Assembly: GCF_016918855.1 (NCBI RefSeq)
Contig: NZ_JADKYB010000006.1
Span: 372,001 to 436,000, forward strand
Reading direction: 5' to 3'
Length of the DNA stretch: 64,000 nucleotides
From: Actinacidiphila acididurans
GTDB lineage: Bacteria > Actinomycetota > Actinomycetes > Streptomycetales > Streptomycetaceae
A program made the position numbers and the translations under genes. The notes beneath the pieces are model-generated. The model searched no databases. It was not told the origin of the DNA and worked only from the letters and a program-made list of their open reading frames with translations. Below, in pieces: positions 25,884 to 38,728 of the stretch (position 1 is its first letter; the number at the start of each line of letters is the position of its first letter).

Positions 25884-27925
25884 CAGGCGGCCCTCCGTAC
25901 GTCCCTGACCAGCGCGGACACCGTGTCCGCGCGCAATTCGCCCAACGTGACCGCGACCCCGCCCAGGTGCCCGGCGAGATCACCGGCCAGCCCCAGCCGG
26001 ACCGGGCCCGACTCGCAGTCCACGACCACCGAGGCCGTTCCGGCCGCGGCCAGCAGACCGGCCGCCCGCGCGGCCAGTTCCACCGGCCGCGGACCGCCGG
26101 TGGCCCGCCCGTCGGTGACCACGACCAGCAGCGGGCGGCGCGCGGGATCCCGCAGCTTCTCCACCCGCAGCACCTCGTGCGCCTTGAGCAGCCCCGCGGC
26201 CAGCGGGGTACGGCCCCCGGTGGGCAGCGCCGTCAGCCGCGCAGCCCCCGCGTCCACCGACGAGGTCGGCGGCAGCGCCAACTCCGCGCCGCTGCCCCGG
26301 AAAGTGACCAGGCCGACCTTGTCCCGCCGCTGATAGGCGTCCAGCAGCAGCGACAGCACCGCGCCCTTCACCGCGCCCATCCGCTGCCGGGCCGCCATCG
26401 AGCCGGAGGCGTCCACCACGAACAGCACGAGATTGCCCTCGCGGCCCTCGCGCACCGCCTGCCGCAGGTCGTCCCGCCGCACCACCAGCCCGGGCCCGCT
26501 CCGGCCGCGCGCCCGCTGGTACGGGGCCGCCGCCGCGACCGTGGCCGCCAGGTGCAGCTTCGTCAGCCGGTCACCGCCGCGCCGCCGCCGCGCCCCGGTG
26601 GTCCTGCCGTACGCGGTCAGCGCCCGCGACCTGCGGCCCGCCGCGCCCTCGCCCAGCCCCGGCACGGTCAGCGGCCGGATCCGGTACGGCTCCCCGGCCG
26701 CCGCCGCCGGCGCGCGCTCGCCGTCCGACCCGCCGGGCTTCGGCACGCCACCGGACTCCGTACCGGAGCCGTCGCCGGGAACCTGTGCTCCGCCGTCGTC
26801 GGAGCCGCTGCCCTCCGGGCCGTTGTCGGGCCCCTTGCCTCCGCCCGGGCCGTCCGGACCGCCGTCCGGGTCCGGATCGGGGTCCTGGTCGGGGTCCGGG
26901 TCCTGGTCGGAGCCGCGCTCCCGGGCCAGCGTCTCGTCCAGTTTGTCCTCGTCCAGGCCCGGCGCGTCGAACGGGTTGCGGCGTCGGCGGTGCGGCAGCG
27001 CAAGCAACGCGGCCTGCCGTACGTCCTCCGCCAGCACCACCGTCCGGCCCGCCCAGGCGGCCAGCGCGGTCGCGGTACGCGCCATCACGATGTCCGCGCG
27101 CATGCCGTCCACCTCGAAAGCGGCACAGGTCGCGGCGATCTGCCGCAGCGCCGCGTCGCCCAGCCGCACCTCCGGCAGCAGCGCCCGGGCCGCCGCGATC
27201 CGGCCGCGCAGCGCCTCCTCCTCGCCCGCCCAGCGGCCCGCGAAACCGGCGGGATCCGCGTCGTACGCCAGCCGCCGCCGCACCACCTCGACCCGCTCGT
27301 CCGTCTCCCGGGACGCGCTCACCTCGACGGTCAGCCCGAACCGGTCCAGCAACTGCGGGCGCAGCTCGCCCTCCTCCGGGTTCATCGTCCCGACCAGGAT
27401 GAAGCGCGCCGCGTGCCGCACCGAGACGCCCTCGCGCTCCACATGGCTCTCGCCCATGGCGGCGGCGTCGAGGATCGAGTCGACCAGATGGTCGTGCAAG
27501 AGATTGACTTCGTCCACATAGAGGATGCCGCGGTGGGCCGCCGCCAGCAGGCCCGGCTCGAACGCCTTCACGCCCTCGGCAAGGGCACGCTCGATGTCCA
27601 GCGCGCCCACCAACCGGTCCTCCGAGGCGCCCACCGGCAGCTCCACCAGCCGGGAGGGCCGGGCCTGCGTCCTGGTGTCCGTGGGGTGCGGCCCGTCCGG
27701 GCAGGCGGGGTCCGGCGACGCGGGGTCACAGCTGAAGCGGCAGCCCGGCACGACTGTCACCTCCGGGAGGAGCGCGGCCAAGGCACGCACGGTCGTGCTC
27801 TTGGCGGTCCCTTTCTCGCCGCGGACCAGGACGCCGCCAATGGCCGGGTTCACCGCGTTGAGCAACAGCGCCAACCGCAGACTGTCCTGACCGACCACTG
27901 CGGTGAACGGGTAGGGCACGCTCAT
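25883..27925 (-). CDS. Putative cobaltochelatase, fused ChlI (AAA+) and ChlD (vWA) subunits
   Basis: A 680-residue protein. The N-terminal AAA+ ATPase has Walker [10 protein letters not shown] (36-44), Walker [11 protein letters not shown] (about 136-145) and the family's [21 protein letters not shown] very acidic linker of repeated Asp-Pro ([13 protein letters not shown], about 350-380) is followed by a Gly/Pro-rich part. The C-terminal von Willebrand A domain carries the MIDAS motif DASGSMAA and the later TDGRAT. It would power CobN as the ATPase partner, replacing separate CobS and CobT. ATG 27925 has AAGGAG 10 bases upstream. It is separated from cobN by 169 bases that hold two CRISPR-like repeats. 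Confidence 0.93.
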   Translation of the reverse strand: MSVPYPFTAVVGQDSLRLALLLNAVNPAIGGVLVRGEKGTAKSTTVRALAALLPEVTVVPGCRFSCDPASPDPACPDGPHPTDTRTQARPSRLVELPVGASEDRLVGALDIERALAEGVKAFEPGLLAAAHRGILYVDEVNLLHDHLVDSILDAAAMGESHVEREGVSVRHAARFILVGTMNPEEGELRPQLLDRFGLTVEVSASRETDERVEVVRRRLAYDADPAGFAGRWAGEEEALRGRIAAARALLPEVRLGDAALRQIAATCAAFEVDGMRADIVMARTATALAAWAGRTVVLAEDVRQAALLALPHRRRRNPFDAPGLDEDKLDETLARERGSDQDPDPDQDPDPDPDGGPDGPGGGKGPDNGPEGSGSDDGGAQVPGDGSGTESGGVPKPGGSDGERAPAAAAGEPYRIRPLTVPGLGEGAAGRRSRALTAYGRTTGARRRRGGDRLTKLHLAATVAAAAPYQRARGRSGPGLVVRRDDLRQAVREGREGNLVLFVVDASGSMAARQRMGAVKGAVLSLLLDAYQRRDKVGLVTFRGSGAELALPPTSSVDAGAARLTALPTGGRTPLAAGLLKAHEVLRVEKLRDPARRPLLVVVTDGRATGGPRPVELAARAAGLLAAAGTASVVVDCESGPVRLGLAGDLAGHLGGVAVTLGELRADTVSALVRDVRRAA

Positions 27926-27999
27926 GCGCGGTTCACTCCTTCGAATGACGTCAGCCGGATACGGACGATGCCTGGAGACGCGCTCGCCATACTGGTGTT

Positions 28000-28089
28000 C
28001 TGGTCCCCGCCGCTGCGGGGTTGATCCGTTGCTCCACGAGCACCTGGTCGAGCCCATGCTGTGGGCCCCGCACATGCGTGGGTTATCCG
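28000..28089. CRISPR. Two-repeat, one-spacer CRISPR-like unit with type I-E geometry
   Basis: Repeat 1 (28000-28028, 29 bases) contains the stem CCCCGC-CGCT-GCGGGG and ends TTGATCCG. Repeat 2 (28061-28089, 29 bases) has the same layout with changes (CCCCGC-ACAT-GCGTGG, ending TTATCCG). They match at 21 of 29 positions. The spacer between them (28029-28060) is exactly 32 bases, giving the 61-base period of type I-E arrays. No third repeat lies one period to either side, and no cas gene is in the window. It fills the cobN-chelatase gap and could be a remnant or an orphan mini-array. Confidence 0.5.
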
Positions 28090-28094
28090 GGAGG

Positions 28095-31762
<3,668 letters not shown>

Positions 31763-31766
<4 letters not shown>

Positions 31767-33265
31767 GGCGCCCCCGGTGCGACGAAGGGGAGGCCGGCGG
31801 GTGCGCCGTCCTCGATGAGCCGCAGCAGCGCGGCGGTGTCCATGTGCTCCTCGACCAGGTCGCCGAGGCGGTCGAGTTGTTCCTCGCGCAGCGCGGCGAA
31901 GCGGGTGCCGGGTGCGGGCACGAAGTCGCGGCCCGCGGCGGCGGCGACCTCGGCCAGGAAGCGGCGCCGGAAGCCGTCGCTCTCCAGCGAGCCGTGCCAG
32001 TGGGTGCCCCACACCGCGCCGACCCGGCAGCCGTCCAGGAACGGTTCGCCGCCGCGGACGTCGGCCACGCCGTGGTGGATCTCGTAGCCGGCGACCGGCT
32101 CGCCGTAGTGGCTGCCGGACGGGCGGGCCAGGGTCTTGTCGGCGGCGAACCGGACCCGTACCGGCAGCAGGCCGAGCCCGTCGACGGTGCCGCGCCGCGA
32201 CTCCACCTCGTCCTCGATGCGCTCGCCGAGCATCTGGAAGCCGCCGCACACGCCCAGCACCGGCCGGCCCTCGGCGGCGCGGCGCCGTACCGCATCGGCC
32301 AGGCCCTGCGCGCGCAGCCACTCCAGCGCCCTTACGGTGCCGCGGGTGCCGGGCAGCACCACCAGGTCGGCGTCCGCCACGTCCTGCGGCCGGTCCACGA
32401 ACCGGACGACCACGCCCGGTTCGGCGGCCAGCGCGTCCACGTCCGTGAAGTTGGACATCAGCGGGACCGCGGCCACCGCGACGCGCAGCACGTCCCTGCC
32501 GTACGGCTCGCCGGCCGCGGACTCGCGTGACGAGCCGCGCAAGGAGACACGGAGTCCGTCCTCCTCGTCGATGCCCAGGCCGTGGGTGTACGGCAGGACG
32601 CCCAGCGTCGGGCGGCCGGTCAGCTTCGCCAGCATGTCCAGGCCCGGGCGCAGCAGGCTCCGGTCGCCGCGGAACTTGTTCACCACGTAGCCGGCGACGA
32701 GCTTCTGGTCGTCGGGGCTCAGCAGCGCGGTGGTGCCGAACAGGCCGGCGAACACCCCGCCGCGGTCGATGTCGCCGACCACCAGGACCGGCAGGCCTGC
32801 GGCCCGGGCGACGGCCATGTTCACGATGTCGGTACGGCGCAGGTTGATCTCGGCGGGGCTGCCGGCGCCCTCGCAGACCACCACGTCGTGGGTGGCGCCC
32901 AACTGCTCCAGGCAGTCCGTCACCGTGGCCAGCAACTCGCCCTGCCGGCCGCCGTGATAGCCGCGGGCGCTGAGCTCGCCCACCGGCCGGCCGAGGACCA
33001 CCACCTGGCTGCGGCTGTCCCCACCGGGCTTGAGCAGCACCGGGTTCATCAGCGCCGACGGCTCCACCCGCGCGGCCTGCGCCTGCATGGCCTGCGCCCG
33101 GCCGATCTCGGCGCCCTCCCGGGTCACGAACGAGTTCAGGCTCATGTTCTGGCCCTTGAACGGCGCGACCCGCAACCCGCGCCGGGCCAGGAACCGGCAT
33201 ATCCCGGCGACCAGCACGCTCTTGCCGGCGTCGCTGGACGTGCCGGCGATCAGGATTCCCTTCAC
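31763..33265 (-). CDS. cobQ: Cobyric acid synthase CobQ/CbiP
   Basis: A 500-residue glutamine-dependent amidotransferase that amidates the b, d, e and g side chains of adenosylcobyrinate diamide. The N-terminal ATPase half begins [18 protein letters not shown] and carries [12 protein letters not shown], diagnostic for CobQ. The C-terminal glutaminase has the Cys in [13 protein letters not shown] (about 340-350) and a His in YEIHHG. Its ATG overlaps the cobD stop by four bases and its stop overlaps the cobN start, so cobD, cobQ and cobN form one coupled unit. Confidence 0.97.
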
Positions 33266-34260
33266 GAGGCGGCTCCTTCAGGCCCGTTCGGCCCGGTCGA
33301 CTCGGCCGTCCCGGGGCGGCGGCGCTGCCGTACGGCCGAGGCGAGGACGGACCCGGCGGCGGCGAGCAGGCCGACGCGGCGGGACAGGCGGACGGCACGG
33401 GTGATGTCGGCGGGGCCGGGCGGGGGGAACTGCGCGCCCAGGACCGGGCGGTGCTCGGTGCGGCCGGCGTAGGAAAGGGTGCCGCCCAGGCGGCGGCGCA
33501 GCGCCCCGGCGAACGCGGCCTCCACGGGCCCGGCGTTGGGGCTGGGGTGGCGGCGGCCGTCGCGCCGCCAGGTGCGCAGCGCCGAGCCCGGGTGCGGGCC
33601 GGCCAGCACCGCGAGGGCGGCGGTCAGGCGGGAGCCGGGCAGGCCGGCCAGGTCGTCCAGCCGGGCCGCGGCCCAGCCGAACCGAAGGTGCCGCGGCGAC
33701 TTGTGACCCACCATCGCGTCGAGGGTGTTGACCGCGCGGAAGCCCACCAGGCCGGGCACTCCGGCCAGCGCCCCCCACACCAGGGCGCCCACCACGGCGT
33801 CCGAGGTGTTCTCGGCCACCGATTCCACCACCGCCCGGGCGATCCCGGCCTCGTCCAGCGCCTGCGGGTCGCGCCCGCACAGGTGCGGCAGCCGGGCGCG
33901 GGCCGCCGCCAGGTCACCGGCCTCCAGGGCGGCGGCGATCGCCCGCGCCTCCCGGGTCAGCGAGGTGCCGCCGAGCACGGTCCAGGTGGCCGCGGAGGCG
34001 AGCGCGAGGGAGAGCGCGGCGGAGGAGCGTACGCCGCGGGTCGCCAGCGCCGCCGCGCCGGCCGCGCCACCGGCGCACAGTGCGGCGTAGGCGGTGCCGG
34101 TGAGCCGGTCGTCGCGCCACATCCGCCGTTCCAGGGCACCGGCCAGCGCGCCGAATCCCGCCACGGGGTGGCCGCGGCGGGGATCGCCGGTCAGCAGGTC
34201 GCCGAGGAAACCGAGCGCGGCACCGTACGCATAAGTGCTGTGAAAGCCGTCGGTACGCAT
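33262..34260 (-). CDS. cobD: Adenosylcobinamide-phosphate synthase CobD/CbiB
   Basis: A 332-residue integral membrane protein that joins adenosylcobyric acid to the aminopropanol (phosphate) arm. Family signatures are [19 protein letters not shown] at residues 19-37, [21 protein letters not shown] (about 150-170) and [29 protein letters not shown]. Several hydrophobic helices are evident. It is the first gene behind the B12 riboswitch, so expression should fall when adenosylcobalamin is plentiful. The best Shine-Dalgarno-like GGAGGAG lies about 23 bases upstream, inside a hairpin loop, rather than at optimal spacing. Confidence 0.96.
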   Translation of the reverse strand: MRTDGFHSTYAYGAALGFLGDLLTGDPRRGHPVAGFGALAGALERRMWRDDRLTGTAYAALCAGGAAGAAALATRGVRSSAALSLALASAATWTVLGGTSLTREARAIAAALEAGDLAAARARLPHLCGRDPQALDEAGIARAVVESVAENTSDAVVGALVWGALAGVPGLVGFRAVNTLDAMVGHKSPRHLRFGWAAARLDDLAGLPGSRLTAALAVLAGPHPGSALRTWRRDGRRHPSPNAGPVEAAFAGALRRRLGGTLSYAGRTEHRPVLGAQFPPPGPADITRAVRLSRRVGLLAAAGSVLASAVRQRRRPGTAESTGPNGPEGAAS

Positions 34261-34267
34261 CGCGTCA

Positions 34268-34297
34268 GTCCGCCGCCGGCACTCTCCTCCGGCGGAC
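34268..34297 (-). promoter_or_regulatory. Hairpin with purine-rich loop between riboswitch and cobD
   Basis: An 8-base-pair stem (GTCCGCCG with CGGCGGAC) encloses a 14-base loop containing GGAGGAG on the minus strand, ending 8 bases before the cobD ATG. It could be the expression platform that hides or presents a ribosome site. That role is inferred from position only. Confidence 0.4.
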
Positions 34298-34377
34298 GCT
34301 GCGGGGCGGGGGAACGGGAACGCGCAAGCCGGGCATGGCGGAAGTCCTCACTCAGGGTCCTCGCCCTGGTTCGACGT

Positions 34378-34560
34378 GACCGGCGGTGAGAGTCTCCTGG
34401 CTCCCGGATCAACGCACTCCCGGTCTTCCAGCCGGTGAACCGGCCGTGACGTACAGGGTGGGAGTGCACTCCCCGGTGACAGTGGCGGGACCGCGCCGGA
34501 TTCGCACCGGACTTCCTCTCCTGCCGCCGTATGGCTCCAGGCAGTTCACCACGTGCGGCA
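34378..34560 (-). promoter_or_regulatory. Cobalamin (B12) riboswitch
   Basis: On the minus strand the core reads GTCCGGTGCGAATCCGG followed by CGCGGTCCCGCCACTGT (34479-34515), the conserved part of the cobalamin riboswitch. The B12 box AGCCAGGAGAC lies at 34392-34402. The region between carries paired arms such as GGGAGTGCACTCCC. It ends about 118 bases before cobD, so it regulates cobD-cobQ-cobN and probably the rest of the minus-strand cob run. Outer boundaries are approximate. Confidence 0.96.
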
Positions 34561-34669
34561 AACCCCGTCAACTCACCCCTGACCTGCACGGACCGACTGT
34601 GTCCGGCCCCACATCGGCACATTCCGCGCCCTGCGGCCGGCGCCTGCGGGAACGGCGGCCGCCCGGCCG

Positions 34670-34897
34670 CTACTTGGCGGTGATCAGCCAGATGCCCCAG
34701 ACGGTCGCGGCGGCGCAGGCGGCGAAGCAGAGCCAGGAGGCGGCGCGGGTCAGGGCGGCGGTGGCCGGGCGGGGGCGGGCGGCGCCGGCGGGGCGGGCGA
34801 GGCCCACGACGCCGAGGGTGAACAGGCCCACCAGGCCGACCGTGGCGGCCAGGGTGGCGCAGAGGACCGTGAGGAGGGCGTGCCAGTCGATGCTCAT
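34670..34897 (-). CDS. Small two-helix membrane protein next to pit
   Basis: A 75-residue protein with two hydrophobic segments (about 8-34 and 52-72, the second WLCFAACAAATVWGIWLI) joined by an Ala/Pro/Arg loop. ATG 34897 lies 12 bases after the phosphate-transporter stop on the same strand, so the two are probably one operon. A similar small membrane gene adjoins the Pit transporter in S. coelicolor, as I recall. It may help the transporter, but no function is established. Confidence 0.75.
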   Translation of the reverse strand: MSIDWHALLTVLCATLAATVGLVGLFTLGVVGLARPAGAARPRPATAALTRAASWLCFAACAAATVWGIWLITAK

Positions 34898-34908
34898 CGC
34901 GGGGTCCT

Positions 34909-36111
34909 TCAGGCCGTGGTGGGGGCGGAGGTGGTGGTGGAGGAGGCGGCCGGGGGCGGCGGGGAGACGGCTGCGACCGCCGCGGCGACCGCGTCCTGGG
35001 GTTCGGCCGGCAGGTCGTTGACGTTGGCGTGGGTGACCGGGCGGCGGCGGGCGGCGGTACGGATCGCCGCGCAAACGGCCAGGCCGAGGACGGCGACCAG
35101 GGTGATGCCCCAGGCGCCCTGGTCGGCCAGCAGCGCCGCGCCCGCGCCGACCAGGCCGGCCGCGGGGAGTGTCAGCGCCCAGGCGGCGACCATCCGGCCG
35201 GCGGTGCTCCACCGGACCACGGCGCCGATGCGGCCGAGCCCGGCGCCCATCACCGCGCCGGAGGAGACCTGCGTGGTGGACAGCGCGAAGCCCAGGTGCG
35301 AGGAGGCCAGGATGGTGGCGGCGGCGCCGGTCTGCGCGGTGAAGCCCTGCTGCGGCTCGATGTCGGTCAGGCCCCGGCCGATGGTGCGGATGATCCGCCA
35401 GCCGCCGAGATAGGTGCCCAGCGCGATCGCGGTGCCGGCCGAGACGATCACCCACAGCGGCGGGTCGGAGTGCGGGGCCACGACCCCGCCGGTGATCAGG
35501 GTGAGGGTGATCACGCCCATCGTCTTCTGCGCGTCGTTGGTGCCGTGGGCCAGCGAGACCAGGCCGGCCGAGGCGATCTGCCCGGCCCGGTAGCCGCGGG
35601 ACGCGGCCGCCGGGTCGGCGCGGCGGCCCAGCAGATAGGTCAGCCGGGTGGCCGCCGTCGCGGCCAGTCCCGCCACGATCGGCGCCGCCACCGCGGGGAT
35701 CAGCACCTTCATGACCACCGCGTCGCCGTGGATGCCGTGGGCGCCGACGGCCACCAGGGTGGCCCCGATCAGCCCGCCGAACAGCGCGTGCGAGGAACTG
35801 GACGGCAGCCCGGCCAGCCAGGTCAGCATGTTCCAGACGATCGCGCCCACCAGCCCGGCGAAGATCACCTCCGGCCGGATCCCGGCCGATTCGTCCACGA
35901 TGCCGCCGGAGATGGTCTTGGCGACCTGCACCGACAGGAAGGCGCCGGCCAGGTTCAGCACGGCGGACATCGCCACTGCCGTCCGCGGCCCCAGAGCACC
36001 GGTCGAGATGGTGGTGGCCATGGCGTTGGCGGTGTCGTGGAAGCCGTTCGTGAAGTCGAACACGAGAGCGGTGACGATGACGATTCCGATCAGGAGCGTC
36101 ATGTGTTCCAT
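34909..36111 (-). CDS. pit: Low-affinity inorganic phosphate transporter, Pit family
   Basis: A 400-residue inner-membrane carrier that imports metal-phosphate with protons. The two Pit repeats are visible: DFTNGFHDTANAMATTIST (residues 19-37) and the matching SLAHGTNDAQKTMGVITLT (about 195-215). LAGLPSSSSHALFGGLIG follows the first repeat, and SSHLGFALSTTQVSSGAVMG the second. The last 45 residues are a Pro/Thr/Ser-rich tail. Start ATG 36111 or the ATG three codons later. PHO-box-like repeats 40-115 bases upstream suggest control by PhoP. Confidence 0.94.
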   Translation of the reverse strand: MEHMTLLIGIVIVTALVFDFTNGFHDTANAMATTISTGALGPRTAVAMSAVLNLAGAFLSVQVAKTISGGIVDESAGIRPEVIFAGLVGAIVWNMLTWLAGLPSSSSHALFGGLIGATLVAVGAHGIHGDAVVMKVLIPAVAAPIVAGLAATAATRLTYLLGRRADPAAASRGYRAGQIASAGLVSLAHGTNDAQKTMGVITLTLITGGVVAPHSDPPLWVIVSAGTAIALGTYLGGWRIIRTIGRGLTDIEPQQGFTAQTGAAATILASSHLGFALSTTQVSSGAVMGAGLGRIGAVVRWSTAGRMVAAWALTLPAAGLVGAGAALLADQGAWGITLVAVLGLAVCAAIRTAARRRPVTHANVNDLPAEPQDAVAAAVAAVSPPPPAASSTTTSAPTTA

Positions 36112-36150
36112 GGGCCCGGGTTCCGTTCGCTCGGACAGGTGGCGACGGTG

Positions 36151-36224
36151 ACCGTACGGACGACCGGTGAACGGAAGATGAACTGGGAGCGTCTTCGGAG
36201 TGCTGTTGTTAATGAGAGATGAAC
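36151..36224 (-). promoter_or_regulatory. Candidate PHO box (PhoP direct repeats) upstream of pit
   Basis: On the minus strand two adjacent 11-base units, GTTCATCTTCC (36173-36183) and GTTCACCGGTC (36162-36172), fit the Streptomyces PhoP direct-repeat pattern. A weaker unit, GTCCGTACGGT (36151-36161), follows. A further GTTCATCTCTC lies at 36214-36224. The patch is AT-richer than its surroundings. PhoP control of Pit genes is established in S. coelicolor; here it is inferred. Confidence 0.6.
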
Positions 36225-36265
36225 GTCACCGATATGGCTTCCGTACGGGCCGTGTCCGGCGGGTG

Positions 36266-37654
36266 TCAGTGGCGGCCGGCGATCCGGTCCGCGTACCGCG
36301 CCACCACGTCCGTACGGGCGCTGTGCCCGCGCCGCTCGCGCCGGTCCGCCGCCCGGTAGGCCGCGTACAGCCCGTGCACGCCCGCCCACCGCAGCGGCTC
36401 CGGCTCCCAGCGCCGTACCCGGTGGCCCACCCAGGGCAGCGCGGTCAGTTCGGTGGGCCGCCCCTGGCCCGCGTCCAGCCGCACCAGGTCGCGCAGGGTG
36501 CGCGCGGCCAGGTTCGAGGTCGCCACGCCGCTGCCCACGTAGCCGCCGGCCCAGCCGAGCCCGGTGGCCCGGTCCAGATGGACGCCCGCGCACCAGTCCC
36601 GCGGCACCCCCAGCACCCCCGACCAGGCATGATCGACCGCCACCCCGGCCGTCGCCGGGAAGAAGCGCACCAGGATCGCGCGCAGCGCGGCCACCGTCGC
36701 CGCCGACGTGCCGCCGTCGTTGTCGGTCCGCGAGCCGAACCGGTACGGTGCCCCGCGCCCGCCCAGCGCGATCCGGCCGTCCGCGGTGCGCTGCGCGTAC
36801 ATGTACGCGTGCGCCATGTCGCCCAGCGTCTCCGCGCCCTCCCACCCGATGGTCGCCCAGACCTCCGGCGGCAGCGGCTCGGTGACGATCATCGAGGAGT
36901 TCATCGGCAGCCAGGTGCGCCGCTGGCCCTTGAGCGACGCGGTGAAGCCCTCGGTGCAGCGCAGCACATAGGGCGCGCGGACCGTGCCGTACGGCGTCAC
37001 GGCGTGGCCCGGGCGGATCTCGGTGACCGGAGTGGACTCGTGCACGCTCACCCCGAGCCGCTCCACCGCCGCGGCCAGCCCCCGCACCAGCTTCGCCGGC
37101 TGCACCCGCGCGCCGTGCGGCGTCCAGGTGCCGCCGACCGTGCCCGCCACCCGCACCCGGCCCGCCGCCTCCGCCGCGCTCAGCAGCACCCGCTCGCGCT
37201 CCCCGAAGGCCACCTCGGCCTCGTGGTACGCCCGCAGCCGGGCCAGTTGCGCGGGGGAGTACGCCACCTCCAGCACCCCGCCGCGATGGATGTCGGCGTC
37301 GATGCCCTCCCGCCCGGCCACCTCGATCACCTCGGTGACCGTGTCGTTCATGGCCCGCTGGAGCGCGACGGCGGCCTCCCGCCCGTGCAGCGCCGCGTAC
37401 CGGTCGCGCCCGGCGACCCCGTTGTAGAGCCAGCCGCCGTTGCGCCCCGAGGCGCCGTACCCGCAAAAACGCGCCTCCAGCACGGTCACCCGCAACTCGG
37501 GCGCGGCGCTCTTCAGGTAGTACGCGGTCCACAGCCCGGTGTAGCCGCCGCCGACGATCACCACGTCCGCGTCGCGCGAGCCGGCCAGCGGCTCCCGCGG
37601 CAAGGGAATCCCGGTGCCCGCGTACCAGAAGGAAATGCCGCCGTTGACGGTCAT
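36266..37654 (-). CDS. DadA/OrdL-like FAD-dependent amino-acid or amine oxidoreductase
   Basis: A 462-residue DAO-family flavoenzyme. The FAD dinucleotide motif is VVIVGGGYTGLWTAYYL (about 31-47), followed by the OrdL-type ARFCGYGASGRNGGWL. The C-terminal part holds ATGLGWAGGYVGSGVATSNLAAR, the second flavin contact. It likely oxidises a secondary or primary amine or D-amino acid in the cytoplasm; the substrate is not clear. ATG 37654 has AGGGAA six bases upstream. It is divergent from a class II aldolase gene 109 bases away, and a metabolic link between them is possible but unsupported. Confidence 0.88.
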   Translation of the reverse strand: MTVNGGISFWYAGTGIPLPREPLAGSRDADVVIVGGGYTGLWTAYYLKSAAPELRVTVLEARFCGYGASGRNGGWLYNGVAGRDRYAALHGREAAVALQRAMNDTVTEVIEVAGREGIDADIHRGGVLEVAYSPAQLARLRAYHEAEVAFGERERVLLSAAEAAGRVRVAGTVGGTWTPHGARVQPAKLVRGLAAAVERLGVSVHESTPVTEIRPGHAVTPYGTVRAPYVLRCTEGFTASLKGQRRTWLPMNSSMIVTEPLPPEVWATIGWEGAETLGDMAHAYMYAQRTADGRIALGGRGAPYRFGSRTDNDGGTSAATVAALRAILVRFFPATAGVAVDHAWSGVLGVPRDWCAGVHLDRATGLGWAGGYVGSGVATSNLAARTLRDLVRLDAGQGRPTELTALPWVGHRVRRWEPEPLRWAGVHGLYAAYRAADRRERRGHSARTDVVARYADRIAGRH

Positions 37655-37763
37655 AATTTCCCTGCCGTCCTTGTGCTCGGTGGGTGGTGTCCGGCGGACG
37701 CTACTGCGCCCGCCGGGCGGTCGGCAATGATCAGCGTGCAGGACAGGGTGCAAAGGATTCGCC

Positions 37764-38423
37764 GTGCGGGACGCACTGGAGAAAGCCTGGTCGCAAGTGG
37801 TGGACACGGCCCGCCGGACGGTCGCGGACGGCCTGGTGACCGGCACGTCGGGCAATGTCTCGGCCCGGGTCGGTGACCTGGTGCTGGTCACGCCGACCGG
37901 GGTGCCGTACGACCGGCTCGGACCGGACGACGCGGTCGCCGTCGACCTCGCCGGCAACCAGGTGCACGGCTCCCTGCGGCCCACCAGCGAACTGCCCACC
38001 CACCTGGCCCTCTACCGCTCGACCCCCGCCCTGGCCATCGTGCACACCCACGCGCCGCACGCCACCGCCGCCTCCACGCTGGTCAGCAAGCTGCCCAACG
38101 TGCACTACGCCGCCGCGGGCCTCGGCGGGCAGATCCTGGTCGCCGACTACGCCCTCTACGGCACCGACGAACTCGCCCGCGCCGTCCTCAAAGCCCTGCG
38201 CGACGGCCGCACCGCCTGCCTGATGCGCAACCACGGCACGATTGCCTTCGGCGACGACCTCGACCAGGCGTACGACCGCACCGCCCAGCTCGAATGGCTC
38301 TGCCGCGTCTGGCTCCTGGCCGCCGCCGCTCCCGACGCGGGCCGGCCCCGCACCCTCTCCACCCGTGCCCTGGGCCGCGTAGCGGCCAAGCTCAAGGGGT
38401 ACGGGCAGGCCCGGAGTACCTGA
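37764..38423 (+). CDS. Class II aldolase/adducin-family protein (fuculose-phosphate aldolase-like)
   Basis: A 219-residue zinc-dependent class II aldolase fold. Family motifs are LVTGTSGNVSAR (about 25-36, phosphate-binding), LVTPTGVPYDRL, the acidic SELPTHLALY with the catalytic Glu, the zinc ligands in VHTHAPHA (about 93-100) and a third His in LMRNHGTIAFG (about 153). Start GTG 37764 has AAAGGA upstream. It would cleave a sugar phosphate or similar ketol. The natural substrate cannot be chosen between fuculose-, ribulose- or methylthioribulose-type compounds. Confidence 0.9.
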   Translation: MRDALEKAWSQVVDTARRTVADGLVTGTSGNVSARVGDLVLVTPTGVPYDRLGPDDAVAVDLAGNQVHGSLRPTSELPTHLALYRSTPALAIVHTHAPHATAASTLVSKLPNVHYAAAGLGGQILVADYALYGTDELARAVLKALRDGRTACLMRNHGTIAFGDDLDQAYDRTAQLEWLCRVWLLAAAAPDAGRPRTLSTRALGRVAAKLKGYGQARST

Positions 38424-38700
38424 CGGGGTGCGGCTGCGCCGCACGGTTCGCCGGGAGCGCCCCGCAGGGGCGCGGGGAACTGCGCGAGCTCCCCCAGAGC
38501 TTCGCCTGGGGGTACCCCCACTGACGGCCGGTGGTCCGGATGCGACAGCAATTGCCCCTTTGGGCCGGTGGCGACCCGCGCCACGTAATGGGGCTTGTCG
38601 CGCAGTTCCCCGCGCCCCTTGGTTTTCCCGGCGAGCCCCGCGGCGCAGCCGCGGCCCCCGGGGTATCCCCGGCGAACCGTTCCGCCGTCAGGCGAGGCCC
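38424..38700. repeat. Dispersed intergenic repeat, copy C (most complete), in the convergent gap after the aldolase
   Basis: This 305-base gap between convergent genes is mostly repeat. GGGGCGCGGGGAACTGCGCGA (38467-38487) and its perfect reverse complement (38598-38618) bound a unit of about 150 bases. Inside are the hairpin CCCCCAG/CTGGGGG (38491-38512) and a module at 38525-38618 that matches 52967-53059 closely. Bases 38455-38477 equal 52895-52917 exactly. It may serve as a bidirectional terminator for the aldolase and the acyl ligase. Confidence 0.9.
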
Positions 38701-38728
38701 GGAGTGCTCCCGGCGAACCGTAGGGGGT

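Noticed and set aside
27926-28094. Possible second B12 riboswitch before the cobaltochelatase gene
   Set aside because: Neither the conserved GGTGCGAATCCGG core nor the B12 box is present. The structure seen is the pair of CRISPR-like repeats.
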